Of a stretch of DNA of 26,751 bases, positions 1-5,890 are shown one piece after another (the stretch's first letter is position 1; each line of letters starts with the position of its first letter). Under the pieces are notes generated by a model that was not told where the DNA came from, made no database searches, and worked only from the letters and a program-made list of their open reading frames with translations. A program made the translations under genes and the position numbers. Source of the stretch: a virus; the IMG/VR virus record IMGVR_UViG_3300043436_001002, positions 1 to 26,751 of that record; one strand, written 5' to 3'.

Positions 1-131
1 AAAAACTTTGCTCGACCATCATTGTCTATGTGGGTGAAAACTGGAGGGAACCGTTTGCAAAAGCCGTGGTTGCCAGCAGGGCTTCCCTGATAGAACAAGC
101 ACTGCCCACAAACATCATCATTCTTAGTCAT
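1..131 (-). CDS. Partial small cysteine-containing protein
   Basis: An open frame starts at an ATG overlapping the stop of the upstream gene (ATGA) and runs off the left edge, so only the first 43 residues are seen. They contain C-x2-C and a later Cys in a His-rich setting (CGQCLFYQGSPAGNHGFCKRF), which resembles the start of a small zinc- or metal-binding phage protein. The function is unknown. It is the last visible gene of the leftward early operon. Confidence 0.6.
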   Translation of the reverse strand, partial: MTKNDDVCGQCLFYQGSPAGNHGFCKRFPPVFTHIDNDGRAKF

Positions 132-283
132 ATCATTTCTTTCCACTGCCAGTTCGCCCACTGCCGCATTTCGTCATTTGACCATTGATGCTTCTGCCAC
201 TTTTTTAACAGTTCCGCTTTGTTTATGCCACCGTTTTTGCATCGCATCAGATCAATCAAAAAATCTGTGGCAGTAAGCTTCAT
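128..283 (-). CDS. Hypothetical 51-residue protein
   Basis: A short frame runs from an ATG that overlaps the TAA of the DnaA domain IV-like gene (TAATG) to a TGA that overlaps the ATG of the next gene (ATGA). This tight coupling on both sides is the best evidence that it is real. The product is rich in Lys and Trp (KKWQKHQWSNDEMRQWANWQW) and looks like a small helical, basic, soluble protein with no signal peptide or membrane segment. I do not recognise a family. Confidence 0.6.
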   Translation of the reverse strand: MKLTATDFLIDLMRCKNGGINKAELLKKWQKHQWSNDEMRQWANWQWKEMI

Positions 284-576
284 TACTTTTGGGCCATTAT
301 CTTCAATGAGTGAACAATGGTGCTGTGGTCGCGGTTCATAATCCGACCAATTTCGGTGGTGGAATAGCCCTTTTCACGCAGCATGACAGCGCACTTGCGG
401 CGGATTTCGACCAACTTTCTACAACGATTTTTGCCTATTATGTCTTCAGCCGTATAATCATATTCTTTAGCAATATCATTCATGGCAATCATGTTGGCTT
501 GCCTGGGCGTCATGCCACGGCTGTCAACAAGCACTACCTGATCTTCTTCTTCCCACATAAAATCATCATCAAACAT
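283..576 (-). CDS. Stand-alone DnaA domain IV-like DNA-binding protein
   Basis: The 97-residue protein carries in its C-terminal half the features of DnaA domain IV (Bac_DnaA_C), the helix-turn-helix that reads DnaA boxes. There is a basic helix at residues about 50-66 (KNRCRKLVEIRRKC), a turn with STTEIGRIM, and the signature NRDHSTIVHS at residues 81-90, matching the family pattern GRDHTTVLHA. The AAA+ ATPase part of DnaA is absent, so it can bind DNA but cannot act as an initiator ATPase. The first 45 residues are acidic and not assigned. It sits in the replication operon after MazG. It could bind the phage origin, compete with host DnaA, or regulate transcription; these roles are inferred. 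Confidence 0.85.
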   Translation of the reverse strand: MFDDDFMWEEEDQVVLVDSRGMTPRQANMIAMNDIAKEYDYTAEDIIGKNRCRKLVEIRRKCAVMLREKGYSTTEIGRIMNRDHSTIVHSLKIMAQK

Positions 577-871
577 CGTTTTCTTCCTTTACAAAAATAC
601 CGTCTACCATGCGGCCCTTACGGTCTTTGATTTCATGCCATGCGTGAACAATGCACTCTTCTATTTCCAAATCCTTTTGCGCGGCCATGATGGTAAGCAC
701 CACGAAGGCATCACCAATGCTGTCCATGAATTGATCATCCTTGCCCTTGGCGATGGCCTCAGCCAATTCCCCTATTTCTTCTATCAGCTTTACGAATTGG
801 GCTTGCACGGTGCTGCCAGCAATCAGGTTGCGTTCTTCTGCCCATTGGCGAATTGAGTTTCCGTAAATCAT
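569..871 (-). CDS. MazG-like nucleotide pyrophosphohydrolase
   Basis: The 100-residue protein matches the MazG-like all-alpha NTP pyrophosphohydrolase fold common in phages. It has an EEIGE metal-binding motif at residues 31-35 and a DSIGDAFVVL motif at 50-59 as the second acidic cluster. Such enzymes cleave nucleoside triphosphates to monophosphate and pyrophosphate; in phages they are thought to adjust nucleotide or alarmone pools. The ATG overlaps the stop of the methyltransferase (TAATG) and a GGAGG lies about 10 bases upstream. The single-domain length is normal for phage members. The substrate cannot be told from sequence. Confidence 0.88.
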   Translation of the reverse strand: MIYGNSIRQWAEERNLIAGSTVQAQFVKLIEEIGELAEAIAKGKDDQFMDSIGDAFVVLTIMAAQKDLEIEECIVHAWHEIKDRKGRMVDGIFVKEENDV

Positions 872-1506
872 TATATTTTAACCTCCGAGTTTATTGTTTT
901 ACCACCCCATTGAGCGGCCATTGCAGTTGCAATTCCTTTGTATGTCGTACTGCGCAACCTCCACCTGTCAGCCGATGGCGGCAAATAGTGAAGGCGTTGG
1001 CGCTGGTTGTCCGGCAATGCTTTTGTTTCTGCCTTGAGATCAGTTGTGTGCCGAAGCGGCATAAGCCCCTTCAGCCACAGACAGGTTGCCTTTTGCTCCA
1101 TGTGTCCAAAATGGTACGGCTGGATTGTTTGCGTCTGCTTCATCCCACCGATCCGTTCTTTGGCATATTTGTGCATTACAGGATTTTCTATAGCTATGCG
1201 CTTAATTGGGGCATCCCAGAGAGCCTTAAAAAAAGCAGCGCCTTCGTCTAACTTGGCCCAGCGCGAAGGATCACGGTGCAGCCAGGTTACGCCGGAATTG
1301 GTTAAATAAGTGCAAGGCGGGTGGGCTATCATCAAATCCCAATCTTGCCCATAAACAGCTTCAAGCGCATCGCCCTGTATATGCCAGCGTGGATCGCCGT
1401 CTGTTGGCAATATATCACACGACCAAGCATCATGGCCCAAAGCGCGAAAGGCGTCCCTGACAGTTGCGCTGTATTCACAAGCTATAAGTACTTTGAGTAA
1501 TGTCAT
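871..1506 (-). CDS. Cytosine-type DNA methyltransferase
   Basis: The 211-residue protein looks like a compact phage SAM-dependent DNA methyltransferase. Near the N-terminus VLIACEYSATVRDAF is a motif I-like SAM-binding strand and loop. HPPCTYLTNSG at about residues 61-71 contains the Pro-Cys of C5-cytosine enzymes. IENPVMHKY near residues 105-113 resembles the ENV/ENP motif VI. It is shorter than host Dcm enzymes and lacks an obvious long target-recognition domain, as in many phage orphan methylases. The probable role is methylation of phage DNA to evade restriction. An AAGG lies 7 bases before the ATG. C5-cytosine specificity is inferred from the PC/ENP motifs. Confidence 0.75.
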   Translation of the reverse strand: MTLLKVLIACEYSATVRDAFRALGHDAWSCDILPTDGDPRWHIQGDALEAVYGQDWDLMIAHPPCTYLTNSGVTWLHRDPSRWAKLDEGAAFFKALWDAPIKRIAIENPVMHKYAKERIGGMKQTQTIQPYHFGHMEQKATCLWLKGLMPLRHTTDLKAETKALPDNQRQRLHYLPPSADRWRLRSTTYKGIATAMAAQWGGKTINSEVKI

Positions 1507-1508
1507 AA

Positions 1509-2051
1509 TTAAACCTTATCTGTTAAAAGTGATTGGCTTATTTGCAGGGCTTCCCTCAATTCCGCCAACTCTTCAGCCGTCACATATTCCTGTGGTGGCT
1601 TGTAATCGCGGCGGTGTATCATCAACAGGTATTCCGCTCTGGCTAATTTACGTCTACGGTCCCTGCCTTCTTCCTGTACGATGGAATCTATCTCCGCAGG
1701 GGTCGGCATAAACTTGCAAGTCCGAAGCAGTTTGAGAAACGCACTGCGCAGATCGACCAATGGGTAAATGCGAAGGGTCATCCAGTAAAGTTCCAGCCGC
1801 TCCGCTTCTTCGTCCTGACTGCGCTTTTGGCTTGCAGTGGCCAGCGCCAACTTCGCAATCATTACCTCGACCTGTTCGCGCTCAGGCATTGGTGGGCGTG
1901 GCGCATCCACATACTGTTGCAGGATTTCAGCAGATTTAGGACCAATCGTCGGCAAATCGCTCCCCATCAGCAGATCGTTTAGCTTGGCTGGCAAGGACGG
2001 CTCTGACCATTGGGTTAGTTGGCTCTGCTGCCTGTTGGCTATTTCCTGCAT
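1509..2051 (-). CDS. Hypothetical replication-operon protein
   Basis: The frame encodes a helical, charged protein of about 180 residues with no recognised domain. The chosen ATG at 2051 has an AAGG about 8 bases upstream, but this makes the gene overlap the end of the replication protein gene by 116 bases. Other starts are an upstream TTG at 2081 and an internal ATG at 1967 with only a 32-base overlap but no clear ribosome site. A segment near the middle (MPTPAEIDSIVQEEGRDRRR) and its place right after a winged-helix replication protein resemble phage helicase-loader partners (the lambda O/P arrangement). That role is a guess from position. Confidence 0.65.
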   Translation of the reverse strand: MQEIANRQQSQLTQWSEPSLPAKLNDLLMGSDLPTIGPKSAEILQQYVDAPRPPMPEREQVEVMIAKLALATASQKRSQDEEAERLELYWMTLRIYPLVDLRSAFLKLLRTCKFMPTPAEIDSIVQEEGRDRRRKLARAEYLLMIHRRDYKPPQEYVTAEELAELREALQISQSLLTDKV

Positions 2052-2643
2052 TCGTCTTGCCTTTCGGTTCGTATATATCAAGCCAGCCGTTTATTGTTGA
2101 TCGGTCCAGCAAATCTTCGATGTCATGGCCTTTGGATCGTATTGCATCCAGTTTATTGATAGCCCTTGCGGTTGCCCTGTCAGTCAATGGTCGCTTGCGT
2201 TGCTTGCGCATCTCAACCCATCCGTTCCAAGCATCCATTGGCAGCCAATCTGGAAGCACCACCTTATCTATATTAATTGAAGGTTTCATTGAAGGTTCCG
2301 TGTCCCGTTTTTGGGACTGTTTAACGGGAAAAGTGGAACTGTTCCGTTCTTGGTACTGTTCCGTTTTTGGGACCGTTACGATATTGGCTTGATAAACCTT
2401 GATCTGCCCCGTCCTGCCAACGCGCTCTCCAGTTTCGCTGATCCATCCATCACTGACCAGTTTACCAATGTTTGAGATAACAGTTTTGCGATCCTGACCA
2501 GTAATTTGGCAAAGATGCTTAATGCTGGGAAATATTTTGCCCGTTTGATAATTGGCGCATTCGCAAAGCGCGACCAGCGTAAACTTTACGCTTGATGGCT
2601 TTACGTCAGATTTAAAGGCCCATGCCAGTGCTTCGCTGCTCAT
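1936..2643 (-). CDS. Winged-helix phage replication protein
   Basis: The 235-residue protein begins with a winged helix-turn-helix domain (residues about 15-86) of the type found in phage and plasmid replication initiators. Its features are KFTLVALCECANYQTGKIFPS, then SIKHLCQITGQDRKTVISNIGKL as the recognition region, and a GRTGQIKVYQ wing. After a polar linker, residues about 130-195 form a second helical block (WLPMDAWNGWVEMRKQRKRPLT) often seen in such proteins. It probably binds the phage origin and recruits replication proteins, in the manner of lambda O. GAGG lies upstream of the ATG, and the start overlaps the stop of a 16-codon leader ORF. Origin repeats inside the gene were not obvious by eye. 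Confidence 0.75.
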   Translation of the reverse strand: MSSEALAWAFKSDVKPSSVKFTLVALCECANYQTGKIFPSIKHLCQITGQDRKTVISNIGKLVSDGWISETGERVGRTGQIKVYQANIVTVPKTEQYQERNSSTFPVKQSQKRDTEPSMKPSINIDKVVLPDWLPMDAWNGWVEMRKQRKRPLTDRATARAINKLDAIRSKGHDIEDLLDRSTINGWLDIYEPKGKTNAGNSQQAAEPTNPMVRAVLASQAKRSADGERFADDWS

Positions 2644-2690
2644 TGCAAAGCCTCTTGCGTCATGGTTCTATGGCGTATATAATTCATCAT
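2640..2690 (-). CDS. Possible 16-residue leader peptide
   Basis: A very short frame (MMNYIRHRTMTQEALQ) follows a strong ribosome site GAGGAG with 8-base spacing. Its TGA overlaps the ATG of the replication protein gene (ATGA). This may be a translated leader that couples ribosomes into the replication gene. It could also be a chance reading of the untranslated leader; no protein family can be assigned. Confidence 0.4.
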   Translation of the reverse strand: MMNYIRHRTMTQEALQ

Positions 2691-2715
2691 ATGCGGTGCT
2701 CCTCTATAGCATTGC

Positions 2716-2751
2716 GGCCAGCGAAAATTGTCTCCCCTTTTTTCGCTGGCC
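2716..2751. repeat. 12-bp perfect inverted repeat (hairpin)
   Basis: The arms 2716-2727 (GGCCAGCGAAAA) and 2740-2751 are perfect reverse complements separated by 12 bases. It lies in the 93-base gap between the DUF1064 gene and the leader ORF of the replication gene. No U-tract follows on the minus strand, so it is not a typical intrinsic terminator. It may be an mRNA leader structure, a protein-binding site or part of an origin. Confidence 0.7.
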
Positions 2752-2783
2752 CCCTCCTACATTAATACCAGCGTTTTATAAAG

Positions 2784-3137
2784 CTACTTTGTTTGCCGAA
2801 AGTCGATTGTCGGAAACAAGGCTTTGAACAATGCTTTGCGTAACGTGAAGTCTGGGGTGATCATGCCCTTCACATCTTCAACGCAATCCTGGCCGTTTTC
2901 CGTGTAGGAAAAGTCAGGCTTATATCCAACGCGCCGCCCGTTATCGTGCTTCATCTGGCTGCCATTTACGACAAACCAGAATTGCGGCTGGATCACCAAG
3001 TCAGCTATCACACCAGCAGCCCATAAAACGTGAAGTTCATCACATCGCGCAGCTTCGCGTTTGCTGTCGTGCTTATGGCACTGAGTGCAATATGCTTTCT
3101 TAGCATTGAACTTTGACCGACGATTAAACAGCGCCAT
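2784..3137 (-). CDS. DUF1064 family nuclease-like protein
   Basis: The 117-residue protein fits DUF1064, a family of small phage PD-(D/E)xK nuclease-like proteins sometimes proposed to act as resolvases. Visible parts are an N-terminal C-x2-C with SKREAARCDEL (Glu28), then YKPDFSY (Asp75), then VEDVKG (Asp88 and Lys90), then LRKALFKALFPTIDFR at the C-terminus. It probably processes branched DNA during replication or recombination. The ATG at 3137 overlaps the repressor gene stop by 14 bases; a TTG at 3152 preceded by GGAAGAA is an alternative start. It is the second gene of the leftward early operon. Confidence 0.8.
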   Translation of the reverse strand: MALFNRRSKFNAKKAYCTQCHKHDSKREAARCDELHVLWAAGVIADLVIQPQFWFVVNGSQMKHDNGRRVGYKPDFSYTENGQDCVEDVKGMITPDFTLRKALFKALFPTIDFRQTK

Positions 3138-3336
3138 TGGTCTTGGCTGCAATCAATTCTTCCAATGCCTTTTCGACAGACAAATATGCTTCCAACATTG
3201 GCGTGGCTCGTTGGCACTTCCAGTTGCTCAATGTGACCCGACTAAGGCCAGCGGCAGCGGCAAGTTTGCCAGCCGAAATATTATGTTCCGCAGCGCGTCC
3301 ATATATACGCATTATGGCTTGGTAGCTTAACGTCAT
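3124..3336 (-). CDS. Cro/CI-like helix-turn-helix regulator
   Basis: This is a 70-residue DNA-binding protein. The helix-turn-helix spans about residues 20-42 (SAGKLAAAAGLSRVTLSNWK), as in Cro/Xre-type phage regulators, and a helical tail follows. There is no effector or cleavage domain, so it resembles Cro more than a full CI repressor. The ATG at 3336 has AAAGGA 6 bases upstream and is preferred over an upstream in-frame start, which would place the promoter inside the gene. It is the first gene of the leftward operon and faces the divergent ERF operon. It probably binds the palindrome at 3382-3395 and represses one or both promoters; this is inferred from position. Confidence 0.85.
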   Translation of the reverse strand: MTLSYQAIMRIYGRAAEHNISAGKLAAAAGLSRVTLSNWKCQRATPMLEAYLSVEKALEELIAAKTNGAV

Positions 3337-3366
3337 TTTATGTCCTTTTTTGCTTAATGCGAAACC

Positions 3367-3395
3367 CCTATAAAAAAACGCTTTACATATGTAAA
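3367..3395 (-). promoter_or_regulatory. Leftward early promoter
   Basis: On the minus strand TTTACA (3395-3390) and TATAGG (3372-3367) are separated by exactly 17 bases, a sigma70-type arrangement. The expected transcription start is about 25 bases before the regulator's ATG. The -35 box is half of the palindrome at 3382-3395. Confidence 0.55.
3382..3395. promoter_or_regulatory. 14-bp palindromic operator candidate
   Basis: TTTACATATGTAAA is a perfect palindrome in the divergent intergenic region. Each half provides the -35 box for one of two opposing promoters. A one-mismatch copy occurs at 6529-6542 in front of another early gene group. The adjacent 70-residue Cro-like regulator is the obvious candidate ligand. 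Confidence 0.6.
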
Positions 3396-3410
3396 TGGGT
3401 CTTGCATAAA
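3382..3410 (+). promoter_or_regulatory. Rightward early promoter
   Basis: TTTACA (3382-3387) and CATAAA (3405-3410) are separated by 17 bases. The gene it would serve, the ERF recombinase, starts at 3457. The -10 box is a weaker match than the -35 box. It shares the palindrome with the leftward promoter. Confidence 0.5.
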
Positions 3411-3456
3411 AAAACCAACACATCGAACTATTGCGTTTATTATAAGGAGACAATCA

Positions 3457-4029
3457 GTGAGCGACGATAAAATTTGTGCTGCATATGTTGCAGCATTTGC
3501 AGAACTGGAAGCGGCAACCAAAACAGCTAATAATCCACATTTCAAATCTAAATACGCTGATCTTCCAGCAGTGATTGACGCTATCAAGCCTCACCTTGCC
3601 AAGCATGGCCTTGCGTTTATGCAAATGCCAAAGCCAAGCGACGGCGGCATATCAATCGAAACTGTCCTGATACACAGCAGCGGCGACAAGTTGTCGATGG
3701 GTGTATTGTTTGTGCCAGCTAATAAGCATGATGCACATGGTTACGGATCGGCTTTAACTTATGCGCGTCGATATGCACTGCAAACTTGCTTTGGTTTGCC
3801 AACAGAAGATGACGATGGCAACGCAGCCGTCAAATCGCAGCAGCCAGCGCCAGCAAAGCCCATTACGCAGGAACAGTTCGCGGTGCTGCAAGACCTTATT
3901 GACCGCACAGGCACTGACGTAGCTGTCATGGCGGCGCATTACAAAGTGCCAGCAATCGCAATGCTTCCATCGACTGCGTTTGAAACAGCAAAGTCGGCAT
4001 TGGAAAGGAAGCTGCAAAATGCGGGTTGA
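3457..4029 (+). CDS. ERF family single-strand annealing protein
   Basis: The 190-residue protein belongs to the ERF superfamily of phage annealing recombinases. These coat single-stranded DNA and pair complementary strands during recombination-dependent replication and genome circularisation. Family features seen are NPHFKSKYADLPAVIDAIKP near residues 26-45, a strand-rich centre, and the hallmark GYGSALTYARRYALQTCFGL at about 95-114. The C-terminal tail is Gln/Pro/Ala-rich, then helical. The start is GTG with an AAGGAG 7 bases upstream. It leads the rightward operon and overlaps the exonuclease gene by 11 bases, consistent with an annealase-exonuclease pair. Confidence 0.92.
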   Translation: MSDDKICAAYVAAFAELEAATKTANNPHFKSKYADLPAVIDAIKPHLAKHGLAFMQMPKPSDGGISIETVLIHSSGDKLSMGVLFVPANKHDAHGYGSALTYARRYALQTCFGLPTEDDDGNAAVKSQQPAPAKPITQEQFAVLQDLIDRTGTDVAVMAAHYKVPAIAMLPSTAFETAKSALERKLQNAG

Positions 4030-4675
4030 TGTCGAACAGCGCAGTGAAGATTGGTATACTGCACGATGCGGTTCGCTGGGGGCGTCACAGGTTGCTGACG
4101 CCCTATCCCGCACCAAAAGCGGTTACAGCGCCACCAGAACCAACTTGCGCCTTAAACTGGCGCTGGAGAGGCTTACAGGTAAGCAAGCGGCTGGCTTTAC
4201 CAGTGCAGCAATGCAGCATGGTATCGACACCGAAGCTGAAGCCAGAATAGCCTATTCATTCGACCAGAACGTCACTGTTACCGAAACAGGGTTGGTCAGA
4301 CATTCAAGCATCCCGTGGACGCACTGTTCGCCTGATGGTCTTGTTGGAGATGATGGGCTTGTAGAAATCAAGTGCCGCCAACCAGCGGGTCACCTTGAAA
4401 CGCTAACGTCAGGCGAAATACCATCGCAGTATGTTACGCAAATCAACTGGCAACTTGCTTGTATGCCAGAACGCCAATGGGTTGATTACGTTTGTTACAA
4501 CCCAGACTTTCCTGAAGAACTGAAACTTTTCATTAAAAGGCACTATCGAAATGACGAACAAATCTTGGAATTGGAAAAATCTGTTTGCGAATTTCTTTCA
4601 GAAGTCGAAGCCGATCTCGAAACCATTAACAGCATTAGAAGAAGGGTACAGACTGGCGAAACTATCATCCGATAA
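4019..4675 (+). CDS. YqaJ/lambda-exonuclease-like recombination nuclease
   Basis: The 218-residue protein matches the YqaJ viral recombinase family, PD-(D/E)xK exonucleases that resect double-stranded ends for the partner annealase. Motifs are SEDWYTARCGSLGASQVADAL (substrate groove), HGIDTEAEA with the first acidic residues near 72-74, SPDGL with catalytic Asp106, VEIKC with Glu116 and Lys118, and YVTQINWQLAC with a conserved Gln at 141. The ATG at 4019, inside the end of the ERF gene, has AAGGAAG upstream. The length is normal for the family. Its 3' end overlaps the next gene by 125 bases. Confidence 0.92.
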   Translation: MRVDVEQRSEDWYTARCGSLGASQVADALSRTKSGYSATRTNLRLKLALERLTGKQAAGFTSAAMQHGIDTEAEARIAYSFDQNVTVTETGLVRHSSIPWTHCSPDGLVGDDGLVEIKCRQPAGHLETLTSGEIPSQYVTQINWQLACMPERQWVDYVCYNPDFPEELKLFIKRHYRNDEQILELEKSVCEFLSEVEADLETINSIRRRVQTGETIIR

Positions 4676-4931
4676 ACAAGGAACGGATTGGCAGGCAGCG
4701 GCGTATCGAGCCTATGTGGAACACGCCCGTCAGCATAGATTCTTTACCACTGAGGATGTTCGCAGGTCGGCAAAGAATGTCCCTGCGGCCACAAACAACA
4801 GCGCCTGGGGGCATATAGCAAAGACGGCTAGTAACAATGGTATTATGATGGAATTTGAAACCATGCGGTCAAAAAGCCCATCTACGCACGGACGGCATAT
4901 TATCGTCTGGAAATCGATGTTGCTGCCATGA
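4551..4931 (+). CDS. Hypothetical early protein
   Basis: The frame encodes 126 residues of no recognised family. The ATG at 4551 has AAAAGG about 10 bases upstream, although this start lies 125 bases inside the exonuclease gene in another frame. The segment after residue 40 (DWQAAAYRAYVEHARQHRFF, then TTEDVR) looks like a small helical DNA-associated domain, and the C-terminus is HGRHIIVWKS. A later start would be possible but no downstream ATG exists before the conserved-looking part. The TGA overlaps the ATG of the HNH gene (ATGA). Confidence 0.7.
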   Translation: MTNKSWNWKNLFANFFQKSKPISKPLTALEEGYRLAKLSSDKQGTDWQAAAYRAYVEHARQHRFFTTEDVRRSAKNVPAATNNSAWGHIAKTASNNGIMMEFETMRSKSPSTHGRHIIVWKSMLLP

Positions 4932-5275
4932 TGTTACCGCGCAAGATACCAAAAGAGGCAAAGCGCCAAAGCCGATGGAAGTCTCCAGCGCATTGCAATT
5001 TTGTCAGGGGCCATGCCTGTTCCATATGCGATAGCATGGCAGGGATCGAAGTTGCCCACGTTCGCTACGGAAGCGGTGCTGGCATGGGACAGAAGCCGCA
5101 TGATTGGTTTACTGTCAGCCTGTGCAAGCAATGCCATACGAACCAGCACAGCGTCGGTGAGCGGACGTTTTGGGCCAACTATAATATCAATCCGTTTGCA
5201 CTGGCTGAAGCGTTTGCAAAGGCCAGCCCGAAAGCGGCTGAAATAGCTGCCAAGAAGCGGGAATTGGGATTATGA
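4928..5275 (+). CDS. HNH-type nuclease (DUF968-like)
   Basis: The 115-residue protein has a zinc-bound HNH arrangement: C31-x2-C34, EVAHVRYGSGAGMGQKP with the conserved His44, C66-x2-C69, and H70/H74 in CKQCHTNQHSVGER. This resembles the small phage nucleases of the DUF968/NinG-neighbour type that sit in lambdoid nin-like regions. Its likely role is to cut branched or single-stranded DNA intermediates. It overlaps its neighbours on both sides (ATGA start; four bases with NinB), so it is co-translated with the recombination genes. The exact substrate is unknown. Confidence 0.85.
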   Translation: MMLPRKIPKEAKRQSRWKSPAHCNFVRGHACSICDSMAGIEVAHVRYGSGAGMGQKPHDWFTVSLCKQCHTNQHSVGERTFWANYNINPFALAEAFAKASPKAAEIAAKKRELGL

Positions 5276-5652
5276 CGCAGACCGTCTGGCTTCGCGGCGA
5301 ACATCAAAGGCGATTGGCTCACCAGTTAATCGATAAAGCGCCACAGGATGCAGTTGTTAAGATCAGCGCACCCAAGCGCAGTGAAGATCAGAATACAAAA
5401 ATGTGGGCCATGCTGTCAGACATCAGTCGGGCTGCACCAGAGGATCGGCATCACATACCAGAAGTTTGGAAGTGCATATTTATGGCAGCATTGGGACATG
5501 AAGTGATGTTCACAATGGGCCTAAACAATCAGCCCTTCCCCATAGGCTTTAAGACATCGAAGCTTAACAAAGCCCAGATGTCGGACCTGATTGAATTTAT
5601 ATATGCGTATGGGGCGCAAAATAATGTGAAATGGAGTGAAAAATATGAGTGA
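5272..5652 (+). CDS. ninB: NinB / lambda Orf-like recombination mediator
   Basis: The 126-residue protein fits the NinB (lambda Orf) family, a recombination mediator that binds single-stranded DNA and SSB and helps load the annealase, standing in for RecFOR. The key family signature is SAPKRSEDQNTKMWAMLSDIS near residues 32-52, followed by EVWKCIFMAALGHE. The remainder (KTSKLNKAQMSDLIEFIYAY) also follows the family pattern. The ATG overlaps the end of the HNH gene. Its presence beside ERF, exonuclease and SSB makes a complete recombination set. Confidence 0.88.
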   Translation: MTQTVWLRGEHQRRLAHQLIDKAPQDAVVKISAPKRSEDQNTKMWAMLSDISRAAPEDRHHIPEVWKCIFMAALGHEVMFTMGLNNQPFPIGFKTSKLNKAQMSDLIEFIYAYGAQNNVKWSEKYE

Positions 5653-5878
5653 ACCACACAGCGAACAGCTTCGTCTTTTGATTGAGCGTATCGAGCGTTT
5701 GAACGAAGATAAAAAAGGTATCCAGGATGACATCCGCGATGTTTATAATGAAGCTAAGGCGCATGGTTACGACACCAAAATTGTTCGCGCAGTGATCCGC
5801 CTTCGTGCAATGGAAGCAAATGACCGCGCAGAATATCAGGCAGTATTAGACACATACATGACCGCTCTTGGTCTATAA
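5645..5878 (+). CDS. gapR: GapR-like (DUF2312) DNA-topology protein
   Basis: The 77-residue protein matches GapR/DUF2312 along its full length: a basic coiled-coil start (LRLLIERIERLNEDKKGI), DIRDVYNEAKAHGYDTKIVR, then VIRLRAM and a helical tail ending at LDTYMTALGL. Known GapR of Caulobacter is a nucleoid protein that clamps over-twisted DNA ahead of replication and transcription and stimulates topoisomerases. A phage copy could serve phage replication. The ATG at 5645 has GGAG 8 bases upstream and overlaps the NinB stop by 8 bases; an in-frame GTG three codons earlier is less likely. The family is typical of Alphaproteobacteria and supports such a host. Confidence 0.92.
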   Translation: MSEPHSEQLRLLIERIERLNEDKKGIQDDIRDVYNEAKAHGYDTKIVRAVIRLRAMEANDRAEYQAVLDTYMTALGL

Positions 5879-5890
5879 AAGGATACAGCA

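Noticed and set aside
310-1309. Plus-strand open frames opposite the replication operon
   Set aside because: They oppose well-supported genes (DnaA domain IV-like, MazG, methyltransferase), have no promoter or ribosome site, and encode no recognisable domain.
2716-2751. Intrinsic terminator at the 12-bp inverted repeat
   Set aside because: There is no U-tract after the stem on the transcribed (minus) strand, and the downstream replication gene needs read-through.
3340-3453. Longer start for the Cro-like regulator (up to 109 residues)
   Set aside because: The extension would run through the predicted promoter and palindrome, and the ATG at 3336 has a good AAAGGA site.
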